Part shown: positions 54,030 through 63,242 of the stretch, in pieces | Numbering within the stretch: the first letter of the stretch is position 1 | Layout of the letters: every line of letters begins with the position of its first letter | Assembly (NCBI GenBank): GCA_034521955.1 | Contig: JAXHLT010000006.1 | Location: forward strand, 190,850 to 254,849 | Direction: 5' to 3' | Source of the DNA: M55B127 sp034521955 | GTDB lineage: Bacteria > Bacillota > Halanaerobiia > Halanaerobiales > M55B127 | DNA length: 64,000 nucleotides | The notes under the pieces: model-generated | What the model was told of the DNA's origin: nothing | The model's input: only the letters and a program-made list of their open reading frames with translations | The model's database searches: none | Position numbers and translations under genes: made by a program

Positions 54030-55004
54030 ATGATATTAGTAACCGGGGCTACAGGACATTTAGGTTTTGTGTTAATAAGAGAACTGATAAAACAGGGTAA
54101 TAAAGATATAAGAGCATTAGTTTTACCAGATGATAAATTAACTATCTTAGATAACTTTGATATCGAGATATTCAGGGGAGATATTTGTGATTATGAATCT
54201 CTTTTACCTGCTTTTAATGATGTTGATACAGTCTACCATCTAGCAGGTAAGGTATCAATAAAAGACTATGACCCTGAATTGAAGAAAGTAAATTTAGATG
54301 GAACCAAAAATGTTATACAAGCCTGTCTTAAAAAAGGAGTAAAAAAGTTAATCTATACTAGTACAGTACATGTATTTGTGCCTGAACGTTTTCAAGTAGT
54401 TAATGAAAAAACTCCAATAATTGTATCTAATCTAAAAGGGGAGTACAGTAAAACAAAAGCAGCAGCTACCCTTGAAGTTAGAAAAGCAAGAGATAAAGGG
54501 TTAAAAACTGTAATAGTATATCCAAGTGGACTTTTGGGTCCTTTTGATTATCGAATTTCACCGATGACAAGGATGATAATAGATCACTTAAAAGGAAGGC
54601 TTGTATGTTCAGTTGAAGGTTCCTATGATTTTGTAGATGTTAGAGATGCTGCCCGTGGGATAATAAAGGCAGCACAGTTAGATAAAAGTGATCAATATAT
54701 TTTATCAGGACTAGATATATCAATCAAAAGTATCTTTAAAATTTTAGATAGTTTAAAAAAACCATATTTTAAAAGTTTTAATCTACCGCTATGGGTAGCT
54801 AGAATGGGAGTACCGTTCAGCTTTTCATATAGTAAGGTAACGGGGTGTCAAAACATTTTAACTAAATATGCACTTGATACCTTAAGTTCTAAAATGAAGT
54901 TTTCAAATAAAAAGGCAAAAAGAGAGTTAAACTTTAAGACTAGGTCAATTGAAAGAACAATTAATGACACATTTCAGTGGTTTAAGAAACAGGGCTTAAT
55001 CTAA
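54030..55004 (+). CDS. NAD-dependent epimerase/dehydratase (extended SDR)
   Basis: This 324-residue protein has a Rossmann fold start (VTGATGHLGFVLIREL), the extended SDR pair with DVDTVYHLAGKVSI, and the catalytic Tyr-Lys in EYSKTKA with an upstream Ser in YTSTVHVF. It is similar in layout to the dihydroflavonol-reductase-like and 3-beta-HSD-like branch. The substrate is unknown. It lies between the HD-domain gene and rnr. Confidence 0.88.
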   Translation: MILVTGATGHLGFVLIRELIKQGNKDIRALVLPDDKLTILDNFDIEIFRGDICDYESLLPAFNDVDTVYHLAGKVSIKDYDPELKKVNLDGTKNVIQACLKKGVKKLIYTSTVHVFVPERFQVVNEKTPIIVSNLKGEYSKTKAAATLEVRKARDKGLKTVIVYPSGLLGPFDYRISPMTRMIIDHLKGRLVCSVEGSYDFVDVRDAARGIIKAAQLDKSDQYILSGLDISIKSIFKILDSLKKPYFKSFNLPLWVARMGVPFSFSYSKVTGCQNILTKYALDTLSSKMKFSNKKAKRELNFKTRSIERTINDTFQWFKKQGLI

Positions 55005-55020
55005 TAGGAGGTTAATAATT

Positions 55021-57138
55021 ATGAGTGCGAGAACAAAATTACTTGAACATTTAAAGGATGAAGCCTATCGGCCTCTGACTAAAGAAGAACTAATGAAAAA
55101 GTTTGAGATTTCAAAACAACAAAAAGAATACTTTGCAGATATATTAAAACAGTTAGAAAAAGACGGATTAGTATATAAAAACAAAAAGGATAAGTACGGT
55201 CTGCCTGAAAAGTTTGACCTTGTGGCGGGAAGAATTGATAAAAACCCACGTGGATTTGGATTTTTGATTCCTGAGGAACCCGGTCATGAAGACATATTTA
55301 TTAATCCTACTAATTTAAATGGAGCTATGCACAGTGATAAGGTATTTGTTAAAAAAGTTCCTAAAAGTAGAGGTAAAAAAGCAGAGGGTGAAGTTGTAAA
55401 AATAATTGAAAGAGTAAACCACCAGGTAGTTGGTAAGTTTGAGAAAGTTAAAAACTACGGGTTTGTAGTACCAGATAACAAAAGGATTAGTTTTGATATC
55501 TTTATCCCCGGAGGTAAGATAAATAAAGCAAAAAACAATCAAAAGGTTGTTGCTGAAATAACAGAGTGGCCGAAGAAAAACAGAAACCCCGAAGGAAAGA
55601 TAACCGAAATTTTAGGTTATCAGGATGAAAAGGGTGTAGATATTGAAGCCATTATTCGTCAATTGGATCTTCCCGGTGACTTCCCATCTGAGGTTATCAG
55701 TGAAGCAAAACAGATTAGTGAAGAAATACCTAAAGATGAAATAAAGAGAAGAAAAGATCTCAGAGACCTACCTATGGTAACTATTGATGGAGAAGATGCT
55801 AAAGACTTTGATGATGCAGTTTCAATTCAAAAACTAGATGATAACAAAGTTAGACTGGGAGTTCATATTGCTGATGTAACTCATTATGTAAAAGAAGACA
55901 GTTTTCTAGATCAGGAAGCATTAGATAGGGGTACAAGTATCTATCTTGTAGACAGAGTTATTCCGATGTTACCGGAAAAACTATCAAATAATCTCTGCAG
56001 CTTAAGACCACAGGAAGATAGACTTGCAATGACCGTCTTTATGGACTTTAACTTAAAACCGTTAAGTTTAGAAAACTATCAAATGCATGAATCTGTGATT
56101 AACTCTAACCATAGAATGACATATACAGAAGTAACAAGTATTTTAGAACATGATAATGAAGAGTTAAAAGAAATTTACAGTGACTTTTTAGAAGAACTAA
56201 ATATTATGAACGAACTTAGAGAAAAGATTAGAACAAAACGTTTTAATGAAGGTAGTATTGACTTTGAAAGACAGGAAGTAAAAGTAATATTAGACAATGA
56301 TGGTCAAACAATAGATATCAAGGAAGAAGAACACGGAGTATCAGAACAGTTAATTGAAGAATTTATGATAATGGCAAATAAAGTAGTTGCTGAAGATATG
56401 TACTGGAGAGAAGTGCCCTTTATCTATAGAATCCACGAACAGCCCGATGAGGAGAGGTTAAAGGAGTTCAATGAGTTTATCCATAACTTTGGTTACCATC
56501 TAAAGGGAATTGAAAATGAAGTGCATTCCAGCGCCTTACAAGATGTTCTAAAAGAAGTAAATGGAAAACCTGAACAGAGATTAATTAATACCGTATTATT
56601 AAGAACAATGAAAAAAGCAGTGTACAGTCAGTATAATATTGGTCATTACGGACTTGGTATTGAATACTACTGTCACTTCACTTCTCCAATTAGAAGATAT
56701 CCGGACTTAATGATTCATAGAATTATTAAAGAAGTAATCCAGAAGGGTAAGTTAAATGAAAAAAGAAGGGATTACCTAGAAGAAGAAATCCCAAGCATTG
56801 CTGATCATAGCTCACTACAGGAAAGAAGAGCAATGGAAGCAGAACGTGATTCAGTTGACCTTAAGAAGATCGAATACATGCTTGATAAAAAAGGTGAAGA
56901 GTTTGAAGGTATCATAAGTGGAATAACCGGATTTGGTTTCTTTGTAGAACTTAAAAATACTGTAGAAGGATTAGTTCATGTAGAAGATCTTAAAGATGAT
57001 TACTATCATCTAAGAGAAGACCTACATGCATTAGTTGGAGAACGTACTAACAAGAGATATAGACTAGGAGATGAAGTAAAGGTTAAGGTAATAAAAGTCA
57101 ATCCTGAAGAAAGAGAAATTGACTTTGTCTTAGTTTAA
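55021..57138 (+). CDS. rnr: Ribonuclease R
   Basis: A 3'-5' exoribonuclease that degrades structured RNA. The 705-residue protein has an N-terminal winged helix (about 1-60), two cold-shock domains (about 66-210), the RNB catalytic core with DGEDAKDFDDAV (metal aspartates, about 258) and a C-terminal S1 domain (FEGIISGITGFGFFVELKNTVEGLVHVEDL). The family length fits. smpB follows 20 bases later, and the two act together in trans-translation quality control. Confidence 0.97.
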   Translation: MSARTKLLEHLKDEAYRPLTKEELMKKFEISKQQKEYFADILKQLEKDGLVYKNKKDKYGLPEKFDLVAGRIDKNPRGFGFLIPEEPGHEDIFINPTNLNGAMHSDKVFVKKVPKSRGKKAEGEVVKIIERVNHQVVGKFEKVKNYGFVVPDNKRISFDIFIPGGKINKAKNNQKVVAEITEWPKKNRNPEGKITEILGYQDEKGVDIEAIIRQLDLPGDFPSEVISEAKQISEEIPKDEIKRRKDLRDLPMVTIDGEDAKDFDDAVSIQKLDDNKVRLGVHIADVTHYVKEDSFLDQEALDRGTSIYLVDRVIPMLPEKLSNNLCSLRPQEDRLAMTVFMDFNLKPLSLENYQMHESVINSNHRMTYTEVTSILEHDNEELKEIYSDFLEELNIMNELREKIRTKRFNEGSIDFERQEVKVILDNDGQTIDIKEEEHGVSEQLIEEFMIMANKVVAEDMYWREVPFIYRIHEQPDEERLKEFNEFIHNFGYHLKGIENEVHSSALQDVLKEVNGKPEQRLINTVLLRTMKKAVYSQYNIGHYGLGIEYYCHFTSPIRRYPDLMIHRIIKEVIQKGKLNEKRRDYLEEEIPSIADHSSLQERRAMEAERDSVDLKKIEYMLDKKGEEFEGIISGITGFGFFVELKNTVEGLVHVEDLKDDYYHLREDLHALVGERTNKRYRLGDEVKVKVIKVNPEEREIDFVLV

Positions 57139-57158
57139 ATGATTTAAGGAGTGGTAAG

Positions 57159-57632
57159 ATGAGTGATGATATAAAGATTGTAGCAAGAAATAAGAAGGCT
57201 AGGCATGACTTTAATATAGAAGAAACCTATGAAGCAGGTATTAAGTTACAAGGTACTGAAATAAAGTCAATTAGAGCCAGAAATGTAAACTTAAAAGATA
57301 GTTTCGCTGTTGTAGAAAAGGGTGAAGTATTTCTATATAATATGCATATTAGTCCATATAAACAGGGTAATAGATATAATCATGAACCGGAAAGAAAAAG
57401 AAAACTTCTTTTACACAAAAATGAAATAAGGAAGTTCATCGGATATACCAAACAAAAAGGTTATACATTAATACCTTTAAGTATCTATTTAAAACACAAT
57501 CTAGCTAAAGTAGAACTAGCAGTTGCAAAAGGTAAAAATGTCCATGATAAAAGAAGAGATATAGCCAAAAGAACAGCTGAAAGAGAAATGGAAAAAGCCT
57601 TTAGAAGAAAACTGAAAGGTAAAGATTATTAA
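57159..57632 (+). CDS. smpB: SsrA-binding protein SmpB
   Basis: Binds tmRNA and delivers it to stalled ribosomes. The 157-residue protein shows YEAGIKLQGTEIKSIR, LYNMHISPYKQGNRYNHEP, and the basic C-terminal tail DKRRDIAKRTAEREMEKAFRRKLK. It starts at ATG 57159 after AAGGAG. A tmRNA gene often follows in Firmicutes, but the next 70 bases hold only a terminator. Confidence 0.97.
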   Translation: MSDDIKIVARNKKARHDFNIEETYEAGIKLQGTEIKSIRARNVNLKDSFAVVEKGEVFLYNMHISPYKQGNRYNHEPERKRKLLLHKNEIRKFIGYTKQKGYTLIPLSIYLKHNLAKVELAVAKGKNVHDKRRDIAKRTAEREMEKAFRRKLKGKDY

Positions 57633-57637
57633 ACTAT

Positions 57638-57662
57638 AAACGGGGGAGACCCCGTTTGTTTA
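57638..57662 (+). terminator. Terminator after smpB
   Basis: AAACGGGG (57638-57645) pairs perfectly with CCCCGTTT (57650-57657) over four bases. The T-tail is short. Confidence 0.75.
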
Positions 57663-57703
57663 ATAAATAGTGTTAAAAAGCATATTTTTTAAAGGAGGCC
57701 AAC

Positions 57704-58246
57704 ATGAAGATTTATACAAGAGGTGGAGATAAAGGAAATACAAGTCTTTTTGATAATACGAGAGTACCTAAAGATTCAAAAAGAGTGGAAAGTTATGGAA
57801 CCCTTGATGAGCTTAACTCAAACCTTGGAATGGCAAGAAGTTTAATAGATGATAAAGAAATTAGAAATATAATAAAAAGTATTCAAAGAGATCTATTTGA
57901 TGTTGCAGGAGAATTAGCAACTCCAAATGGAGATGACTTCCCTGAAAAGATAGAACAAAACGATATTGATAGATTAGAAAAAATTATTGATGAACTTTTA
58001 GAAAAAATGAATCAAGAACAGCTTTCTAAATTTATTATTCCAGGTAGTAATAGATGTTCTGCAGCCCTCCATATTGCTCGTACAGTCTGTAGAAGGGCTG
58101 AAAGAAGAATCATCTCTTTAATGAGAGAAGAAGAAGTTCGAGAAGTATTACTTAAATATGTAAATAGACTATCTGATGTAATCTATTCTCTTGCTAGATA
58201 TGTAGAAACAGAACTTGATTATGTTGACTTTAACAAAGAAAAGTAA
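57704..58246 (+). CDS. Cob(I)alamin adenosyltransferase, PduO type
   Basis: Transfers the adenosyl group of ATP to cob(I)alamin, making coenzyme B12. The 180-residue four-helix protein has the PduO-type ATP motif TRGGDKGNTSLFDNTRVPKDS, VESYGTLDELNSNLG and the conserved RxxRRAER and NRLSDVIYSLAR segments. It starts after AAGGAGG. It is 12 bases upstream of the reductive-dehalogenase-like gene, in the same transcript, suggesting a corrinoid function for that neighbour. No eut or pdu genes are here. Confidence 0.93.
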   Translation: MKIYTRGGDKGNTSLFDNTRVPKDSKRVESYGTLDELNSNLGMARSLIDDKEIRNIIKSIQRDLFDVAGELATPNGDDFPEKIEQNDIDRLEKIIDELLEKMNQEQLSKFIIPGSNRCSAALHIARTVCRRAERRIISLMREEEVREVLLKYVNRLSDVIYSLARYVETELDYVDFNKEK

Positions 58247-58258
58247 GGATGATCAATA

Positions 58259-59314
58259 ATGAGATTTGATGAAAGAGATATTATGTTCGCCAGAATTAAC
58301 TATGAGCCCGGTACAAAAATATATGAAGAGTACTATAAAAAACATCCCGAAAAAAAAGAGATGGATGACTTTTTAAGGTCTTTACCTGGATTTATGGTTG
58401 AAGAAGCATTTTCTTTTGATCCCTTAAATTCCGGTCTAATTAATGGCACATATAATTTTTTAGGTGATTTAAAGAAAAATGCTGAAGGTGAAGTTAAAAA
58501 AGATAAGTATGAAGTAGATAAAGATGAGATAACCCATAAGTTAAAAAGTATTGCAAAGTACTATGGGGCTGATCTTGTAGGTATTACTAAAATGGAAGAT
58601 GTACTATATTATACGAACCGAGGAAGAGAACCACAAAATCATGGTGATAAAGTAACGAACAAACATAAGTACGGAATTGTATTTGCAGTTGAATTAGAAA
58701 AAGATATGGTTAATAGAGCACCTAGACTGGGACAATCCCTTGAAACATCCAAGGGTTATGTTAAAGCAGGTATGATAGGTATGATATTAAGCTATTACAT
58801 AAGAGAATTAGGATATGAAGCCCGTAACCATATGGATGGAAACTATTTACTTATGGCACCCTTTACAGCAGAAGCTGCTGGATTAGGACAGATTGGTAGA
58901 ATGGGTATTTTGGTAACCAAAGAATATGGACCAAGGGTAAGATTAGGAGTTGTTACCACAGATCTAGAACTAAATACTGACCAGAGAGTTGACTTTGGGA
59001 TGAAAGAGTTCTGTAAGATCTGTAATAAATGTGCAGAAAACTGTCCCTCTGGTGCAATAGATGAAGACTCTCCAAAGATGTTAAACAATGAAATGAGATG
59101 GAAAACTGAAGTAGAAAAATGTTTTAAGGTCTGGCAGATGTCAGGTACAGACTGTGGAATATGTATATCAAGCTGTCCTTTTTCACAAGAACTTGATTTA
59201 GATAAAATAAATCAGATGAAAGATAATCCTAAAGTAATGAAAGATATTTTAAGAGAGTATAATAAAGAAAACAAAGAAAGACCATATAATGAATCTGAAC
59301 ATGAATGGCTTTAG
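58259..59314 (+). CDS. Reductive dehalogenase-like / QueG-like double-[4Fe-4S] protein
   Basis: This 351-residue cytoplasmic protein has a C-terminal pair of Fe-S sites: C252, C255, C258, C262 (CKICNKCAENCP) and C288, C299, C302, C306 (CGICISSCPF). The middle (LKSIAKYYGADLVGI, GQIGRMGILVTKEYGPRVRLG) matches the nitroreductase-fold catalytic domain of the reductive dehalogenase/epoxyqueuosine reductase superfamily. There is no Tat signal and no rdhB anchor, so a respiratory dehalogenase is unlikely. It is too divergent from QueG to call it that. The adjacent adenosyltransferase supports a B12 cofactor. The substrate is unknown. Confidence 0.82.
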   Translation: MRFDERDIMFARINYEPGTKIYEEYYKKHPEKKEMDDFLRSLPGFMVEEAFSFDPLNSGLINGTYNFLGDLKKNAEGEVKKDKYEVDKDEITHKLKSIAKYYGADLVGITKMEDVLYYTNRGREPQNHGDKVTNKHKYGIVFAVELEKDMVNRAPRLGQSLETSKGYVKAGMIGMILSYYIRELGYEARNHMDGNYLLMAPFTAEAAGLGQIGRMGILVTKEYGPRVRLGVVTTDLELNTDQRVDFGMKEFCKICNKCAENCPSGAIDEDSPKMLNNEMRWKTEVEKCFKVWQMSGTDCGICISSCPFSQELDLDKINQMKDNPKVMKDILREYNKENKERPYNESEHEWL

Positions 59315-59328
59315 GGAGGATATTTAAG

Positions 59329-60753
59329 GTGAAAAAAACAACATATATCCTATTAACTTTAATATTAATATCAACAATCAATCTATCAGTAGTTGCTCAG
59401 GATACTAACTTTGTAAATAAAGAGAGACTGATTAATGAATTAAATTTAAAAAACAGTTTTGAAATCATTGATAAAAAGTTTCAGGATGTAACTGGAGACA
59501 GTATCAATGATCAGATTTTTTTAATAGGGGATAAACCAGCTGGAGAAGATTCACTATTTTATGCCCCCTTAGAAGTTATAGTATATGACACATTTGAAAA
59601 GAACTTTCATAAAACCAATTATGGTTCATTAGCAGGTTATGAACCTAAACTTGCCCTTTATGATTTTACTGGAGATCAAACAAAAGATATCTTTATCAAA
59701 ACAAACTCAGGTGGTAGTGGTGGAATATATAACCATCTAATTGTTAGTTATTCAAATAATGATCTCAATATCATATTTGATAATTATGATAATAAAGGTT
59801 TAGATATTAGTGGAAGATATATAGATGGATTTAAAGCAGAACTTTTTATTGGAGATATTAATAGAGAGATTACCCTAGATTTATCTTTTAATAAAGATAA
59901 ATATCTTGCTGAAAAAATCTATGATAATAATGGAAAACTATTAAGAGAAGTAAAACCTAATGTTTATCCCTATAGTAATCTCAGCCCAATTGATTATGAT
60001 CTAGACGGCAGTTTTGAACTAAGAGGTACTCAAAGATTGGTTGGAGCTTATGGAGCAGACACCATAGGTAAGTTCCATACTATATTAAAATATGACAGAG
60101 GATGGGATGTAAAAGAAGTAGAGATTTCTACTTATCTTAAAAAATATAATCCACTAATAAGTCAAAATGGTAACTTGAGTTATGAAATAGAAAGAAATGC
60201 TGTAACAAGTGGTAATCAAAGAATATATTATCCTGAAATTAAAAACTTACCACAAGATGTAAATGCTATTTATATTAATAGACAACTCGAAAAGATAGTT
60301 GAGCCTTTTTTTAATAAACAAGAAGAACTTCAGATTGATTTTAAAGCAACTAAAAAAACTGACAAGGTCTTAAGTATTGTTTATCAGGGATACCAAAAGT
60401 ATGAAAACGGAGAGTATGAACTACTCTATTCATTTAACTATGATTTAGAAAACAACAGAAGATTAACTACTGAAAACATATTAAAAGATGAAAATCAAAT
60501 TAAAGAAAAAGTAAATGAAATAATTAAAGAAAATATAGAAGATAAAGACTTAAAAAATGAGTTTCCCGGAATAGCTGAATGGATGGGTATGTATATAACA
60601 GATAAAAACTTAGTATTATATTACTTAAAAAATGACTTTGCAGTAAAACACACCAAAGTATATGTACCAATAGCAAAAATAGCACAGTATCTAAGTGTTG
60701 ATCTTAACTATGATCAAGAAGAAACAGAAGTATTTTTTATTGAGGTAGATTAA
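59329..60753 (+). CDS. Secreted protein with C-terminal DUF3298-like domain
   Basis: This 474-residue protein has a signal peptide (about 1-23, ending VVAQ), then a beta-rich region with two Asp-rich repeats resembling FG-GAP/EF-type loops (DVTGDSINDQIFLIG, DFTGDQTKDIFIKT) and a C-terminal part (about 290-474) like the DUF3298 family found in RsiV- and PdaC-like proteins. The frame opens at 59305, but GGGAGGA at 59314-59320 supports GTG 59329. It is exported, probably periplasmic. No function is known. Confidence 0.75.
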   Translation: MKKTTYILLTLILISTINLSVVAQDTNFVNKERLINELNLKNSFEIIDKKFQDVTGDSINDQIFLIGDKPAGEDSLFYAPLEVIVYDTFEKNFHKTNYGSLAGYEPKLALYDFTGDQTKDIFIKTNSGGSGGIYNHLIVSYSNNDLNIIFDNYDNKGLDISGRYIDGFKAELFIGDINREITLDLSFNKDKYLAEKIYDNNGKLLREVKPNVYPYSNLSPIDYDLDGSFELRGTQRLVGAYGADTIGKFHTILKYDRGWDVKEVEISTYLKKYNPLISQNGNLSYEIERNAVTSGNQRIYYPEIKNLPQDVNAIYINRQLEKIVEPFFNKQEELQIDFKATKKTDKVLSIVYQGYQKYENGEYELLYSFNYDLENNRRLTTENILKDENQIKEKVNEIIKENIEDKDLKNEFPGIAEWMGMYITDKNLVLYYLKNDFAVKHTKVYVPIAKIAQYLSVDLNYDQEETEVFFIEVD

Positions 60754-60754
60754 A

Positions 60755-61180
60755 TTGAAATCAAAACTAATCGAAAAATTCATAAAGTATAATAAAGAAA
60801 ATGATGATGATATGATTGAGATTATTTATAATAAAATTTTAAATATGGGTTTTCCATTGATTGAAAAAAATAAAACAGAGTATATAATCACTTTTATTTA
60901 TCTGGATAATTTTTCTAATGAAATTGCTGTTGTAGGATCATTTCCAGGTTTTGAACTTAAAAAACAAAAATTAATACGTGTAAGCAATACAAACTTTTGG
61001 TATAAATCCTATAAGGTAGATGAGCCAATTAACTTCACTTATGGCTTTGTAAAGAACTTTAACAAAGAAAGTTTTAATATAAATGAGATAGTTAAAGATC
61101 CTAATAATAAAAATTCAATTAAAGTTCATCAATCAAAAGATACTATATTAAACTTATCTACAGTTGAAATGTTATTATAA
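60755..61180 (+). CDS. Orphan esterase N-terminal-like (E-set) domain protein
   Basis: This 141-residue protein starts at TTG 60755 two bases after the previous stop. The middle (ITFIYLDNFSNEIAVVGSFPGFELKKQKLIRVSNTNFWYKSYKV) resembles the immunoglobulin-like N-terminal domain of enterochelin esterase-type or CBM48-type proteins, with VAVVGSF-like strand and aromatic residues. A full esterase would continue with an alpha/beta hydrolase; here it stops after LNLSTVEMLL. It is therefore a free-standing domain or the remnant of a truncated gene. Function is unknown. Confidence 0.6.
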   Translation: MKSKLIEKFIKYNKENDDDMIEIIYNKILNMGFPLIEKNKTEYIITFIYLDNFSNEIAVVGSFPGFELKKQKLIRVSNTNFWYKSYKVDEPINFTYGFVKNFNKESFNINEIVKDPNNKNSIKVHQSKDTILNLSTVEMLL

Positions 61181-61301
61181 AAAAGAAGTAATAATCTATA
61201 CTTTAATATTTTTAATGTTGGACATGATTAATACTGCTGGAGAAAATATTTAATAAAAGCCTTATTAGCTTACTATAACTAAATACTGTGGAGTGATTTT
61301 A

Positions 61302-62090
61302 ATGATTAGAAAACTTACAGAACAAGATAAAGATAAGTTAATGGATTACTTAACTGAAGAACCTGCTCTTAACCTATTTATGCTCGGAGATATTGAAAAT
61401 TATGGGTTTAACAAAGTAGATTTCCAGGAAATGTGGGGAGAGTTCGATGAAAAGGAAGAACTTAATTCTGTACTATTAAGATACTATGATAATAATATAG
61501 TTTATGCTAAGGGAGATTATGATGCTAAAGGTATAGCTGAAATAATTAAAGGGAATAATCCCAAAATGATAACAGGTAAAAAAGCATGTGTAGAGAAAAT
61601 AGACCCATATATAGATATTTCAGAAAAAAGGGATACATATTTTGCTAAATTAGATAAAGCAAAAGATCTTTATGAAGGAGAACTTTTAGAAAAAATTGAA
61701 AAAACAAGACTAGAAGATGTAAAATATATCTGGGAACTACACGAAAATATAGAAGAATTTAATAGTTTAGATGAAGTTGAAAGAAAGGAGAAAAAGTATA
61801 AAGATAATACAGGTAGAGGTTACCATATCTTTAATGAAAATAAAGATGGAGTAATAAGTTGTGCTGAAACTACTGCAGAGAACAGCTATTCTGCAATGGT
61901 TGTAGGTGTTGCAACAGATCCTGAACATAGAAACAAAGGTTTAGCATCAGCAGTAATGTCAAAACTTTGTAAAGAAGTATTAGATGAAGGAAAAGAGCTT
62001 TGTCTTTTCTATGATAATCCCCAAGCCGGTAAAATATATAAAAGAATCGGTTTTAAAGATATTGGGATTTGGAGTATGTGGAAGGTTTAA
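61302..62090 (+). CDS. GNAT family N-acetyltransferase (two-domain)
   Basis: This 262-residue protein has a divergent N-terminal region (about 1-130) and a C-terminal GNAT domain with the acetyl-CoA motif VVGVATDPEHRNKGLASAVMSKLC and the late YDNPQAGKIYKRIGFKDIG segment. The frame opens at 61293, but GTGGAG near 61289 supports ATG 61302. Substrate is unknown. It is the first of three consecutive acetyltransferase genes. Confidence 0.88.
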   Translation: MIRKLTEQDKDKLMDYLTEEPALNLFMLGDIENYGFNKVDFQEMWGEFDEKEELNSVLLRYYDNNIVYAKGDYDAKGIAEIIKGNNPKMITGKKACVEKIDPYIDISEKRDTYFAKLDKAKDLYEGELLEKIEKTRLEDVKYIWELHENIEEFNSLDEVERKEKKYKDNTGRGYHIFNENKDGVISCAETTAENSYSAMVVGVATDPEHRNKGLASAVMSKLCKEVLDEGKELCLFYDNPQAGKIYKRIGFKDIGIWSMWKV

Positions 62091-62130
62091 TTATTAAAAA
62101 AGTAAAACATTAATTATGAGGTGAATGGAC

Positions 62131-62628
62131 TTGGAGTTGCAAAAAATAACAAAAAATTATGAATCAAAAGATGAGTTATCTAAACTCTTAATTAGTTTTA
62201 GAGCTTTTTTAGCAGGACTAAAGAATAAAGAAGATAAGATGTCAATTAAAGAAGGAATTGAAGAAATTGACTACTATCTAGATAAAGACTTTCCTATCTA
62301 TGTAGCACAAAAAGATAATAAATTGGCTGGATATTTTATCTTAAAGTATGATGATGATGCAGTCTGGTTAGAACACTTTTTTGTAAAAAATGAGTTTAGA
62401 AAACAAGGTATTGGATCAGCTTTATTTAAAAAAGCAGAAGAAGAGATTGAAAACAAAGGTTATGTAAATTTATATAACTGGGTACATCCCAATAATGAAA
62501 GAATGATTAACTTTTTAAAAAAACAGGGATATGATGTACTCAATATGATTGAAATAAGAAAGAAGTTTAAAGATGAAAAACTAACAAGTGAAGTAAGTGT
62601 TGATGATAAAAGGTTTAAATACAATTAA
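62131..62628 (+). CDS. GNAT family N-acetyltransferase
   Basis: This 165-residue acetyltransferase has the GNAT core LEHFFVKNEFRKQGIGSALFKKAEEE, with the acetyl-CoA pyrophosphate loop RKQGIG, and WVHPNNERMINFLKKQGYDV. ATG 62125 opens the frame but lies immediately after GAGGTGA (62118-62124), too close; TTG 62131 has proper spacing and I prefer it. Substrate is unknown. It is separately transcribed or co-transcribed with the gene at 61302. Confidence 0.88.
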   Translation: MELQKITKNYESKDELSKLLISFRAFLAGLKNKEDKMSIKEGIEEIDYYLDKDFPIYVAQKDNKLAGYFILKYDDDAVWLEHFFVKNEFRKQGIGSALFKKAEEEIENKGYVNLYNWVHPNNERMINFLKKQGYDVLNMIEIRKKFKDEKLTSEVSVDDKRFKYN

Positions 62629-62699
62629 AGTAACAGGAAAATTTTAAACTTTAAAGAATATAAATAAAAGGAAAGCAAATAATTTAATTGGTGATAAAT

Positions 62700-63194
62700 A
62701 TGATCAAAATAAGAAAAGCTAATATAAAAGATATAAAAGCTATTAATGATATATATAATACAGTTGTTAAAAACCTCAACGCAACAATGGATATCAAACC
62801 AAAACCATTAGAAGAACAGAAGCTATGGTTTAAAGAATATAAGGAAAATAAGCTATCAGTAATTGTAGCTGAGTTAAATGATAAGGTAGTTGGTTGGGCT
62901 TCTTTATCTAAGTGGTCTCTTAAAGAAGGATATAAATATACTGTAGAGGACTCAATATATGTCGATAATAAATATCAAGGAAAAGGAATTGGAACTAAAC
63001 TTTTAGAACAATTAATAAAAAAGGCTAAAGAAAATGATTATAAAAATTTAATAGCACAAATATCAGAAGGTAATGAAAGTAGTGTTAAACTACATAAAAA
63101 TCATGGGTTTGAAAAGATAGGAACTTTAAAAAAGGTTGGATATAAGTTCAATAGATTTCATGATATAAGTATATATCAACTTGAAGTCAGATAA
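62700..63194 (+). CDS. GNAT acetyltransferase, phosphinothricin acetyltransferase-like
   Basis: This 164-residue protein begins MIKIRKANIKDIKAINDIYNTVV and has SIYVDNKYQGKGIGTKLLEQL (acetyl-CoA loop) and SVKLHKNHGFEKIGTLKKVGYKF, the pattern of the PAT branch, which includes acetyltransferases of phosphinothricin and methionine sulfone. The frame opens at TTG 62688, but GGTGA at 62690-62694 supports ATG 62700. The natural substrate is unknown. Confidence 0.88.
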   Translation: MIKIRKANIKDIKAINDIYNTVVKNLNATMDIKPKPLEEQKLWFKEYKENKLSVIVAELNDKVVGWASLSKWSLKEGYKYTVEDSIYVDNKYQGKGIGTKLLEQLIKKAKENDYKNLIAQISEGNESSVKLHKNHGFEKIGTLKKVGYKFNRFHDISIYQLEVR

Positions 63195-63242
63195 TACATA
63201 AATTAAATATAAATCAAAAATATTTAAGGGGGAGATTAATAA

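Noticed and set aside
57633..57703. tmRNA gene after smpB
   Set aside because: Only about 70 bases are free and they contain a terminator hairpin; there is no room for ssrA.
58259..59314. Respiratory reductive dehalogenase or epoxyqueuosine reductase
   Set aside because: No Tat signal or RdhB partner for the first; the spacing and surroundings differ from QueG for the second.
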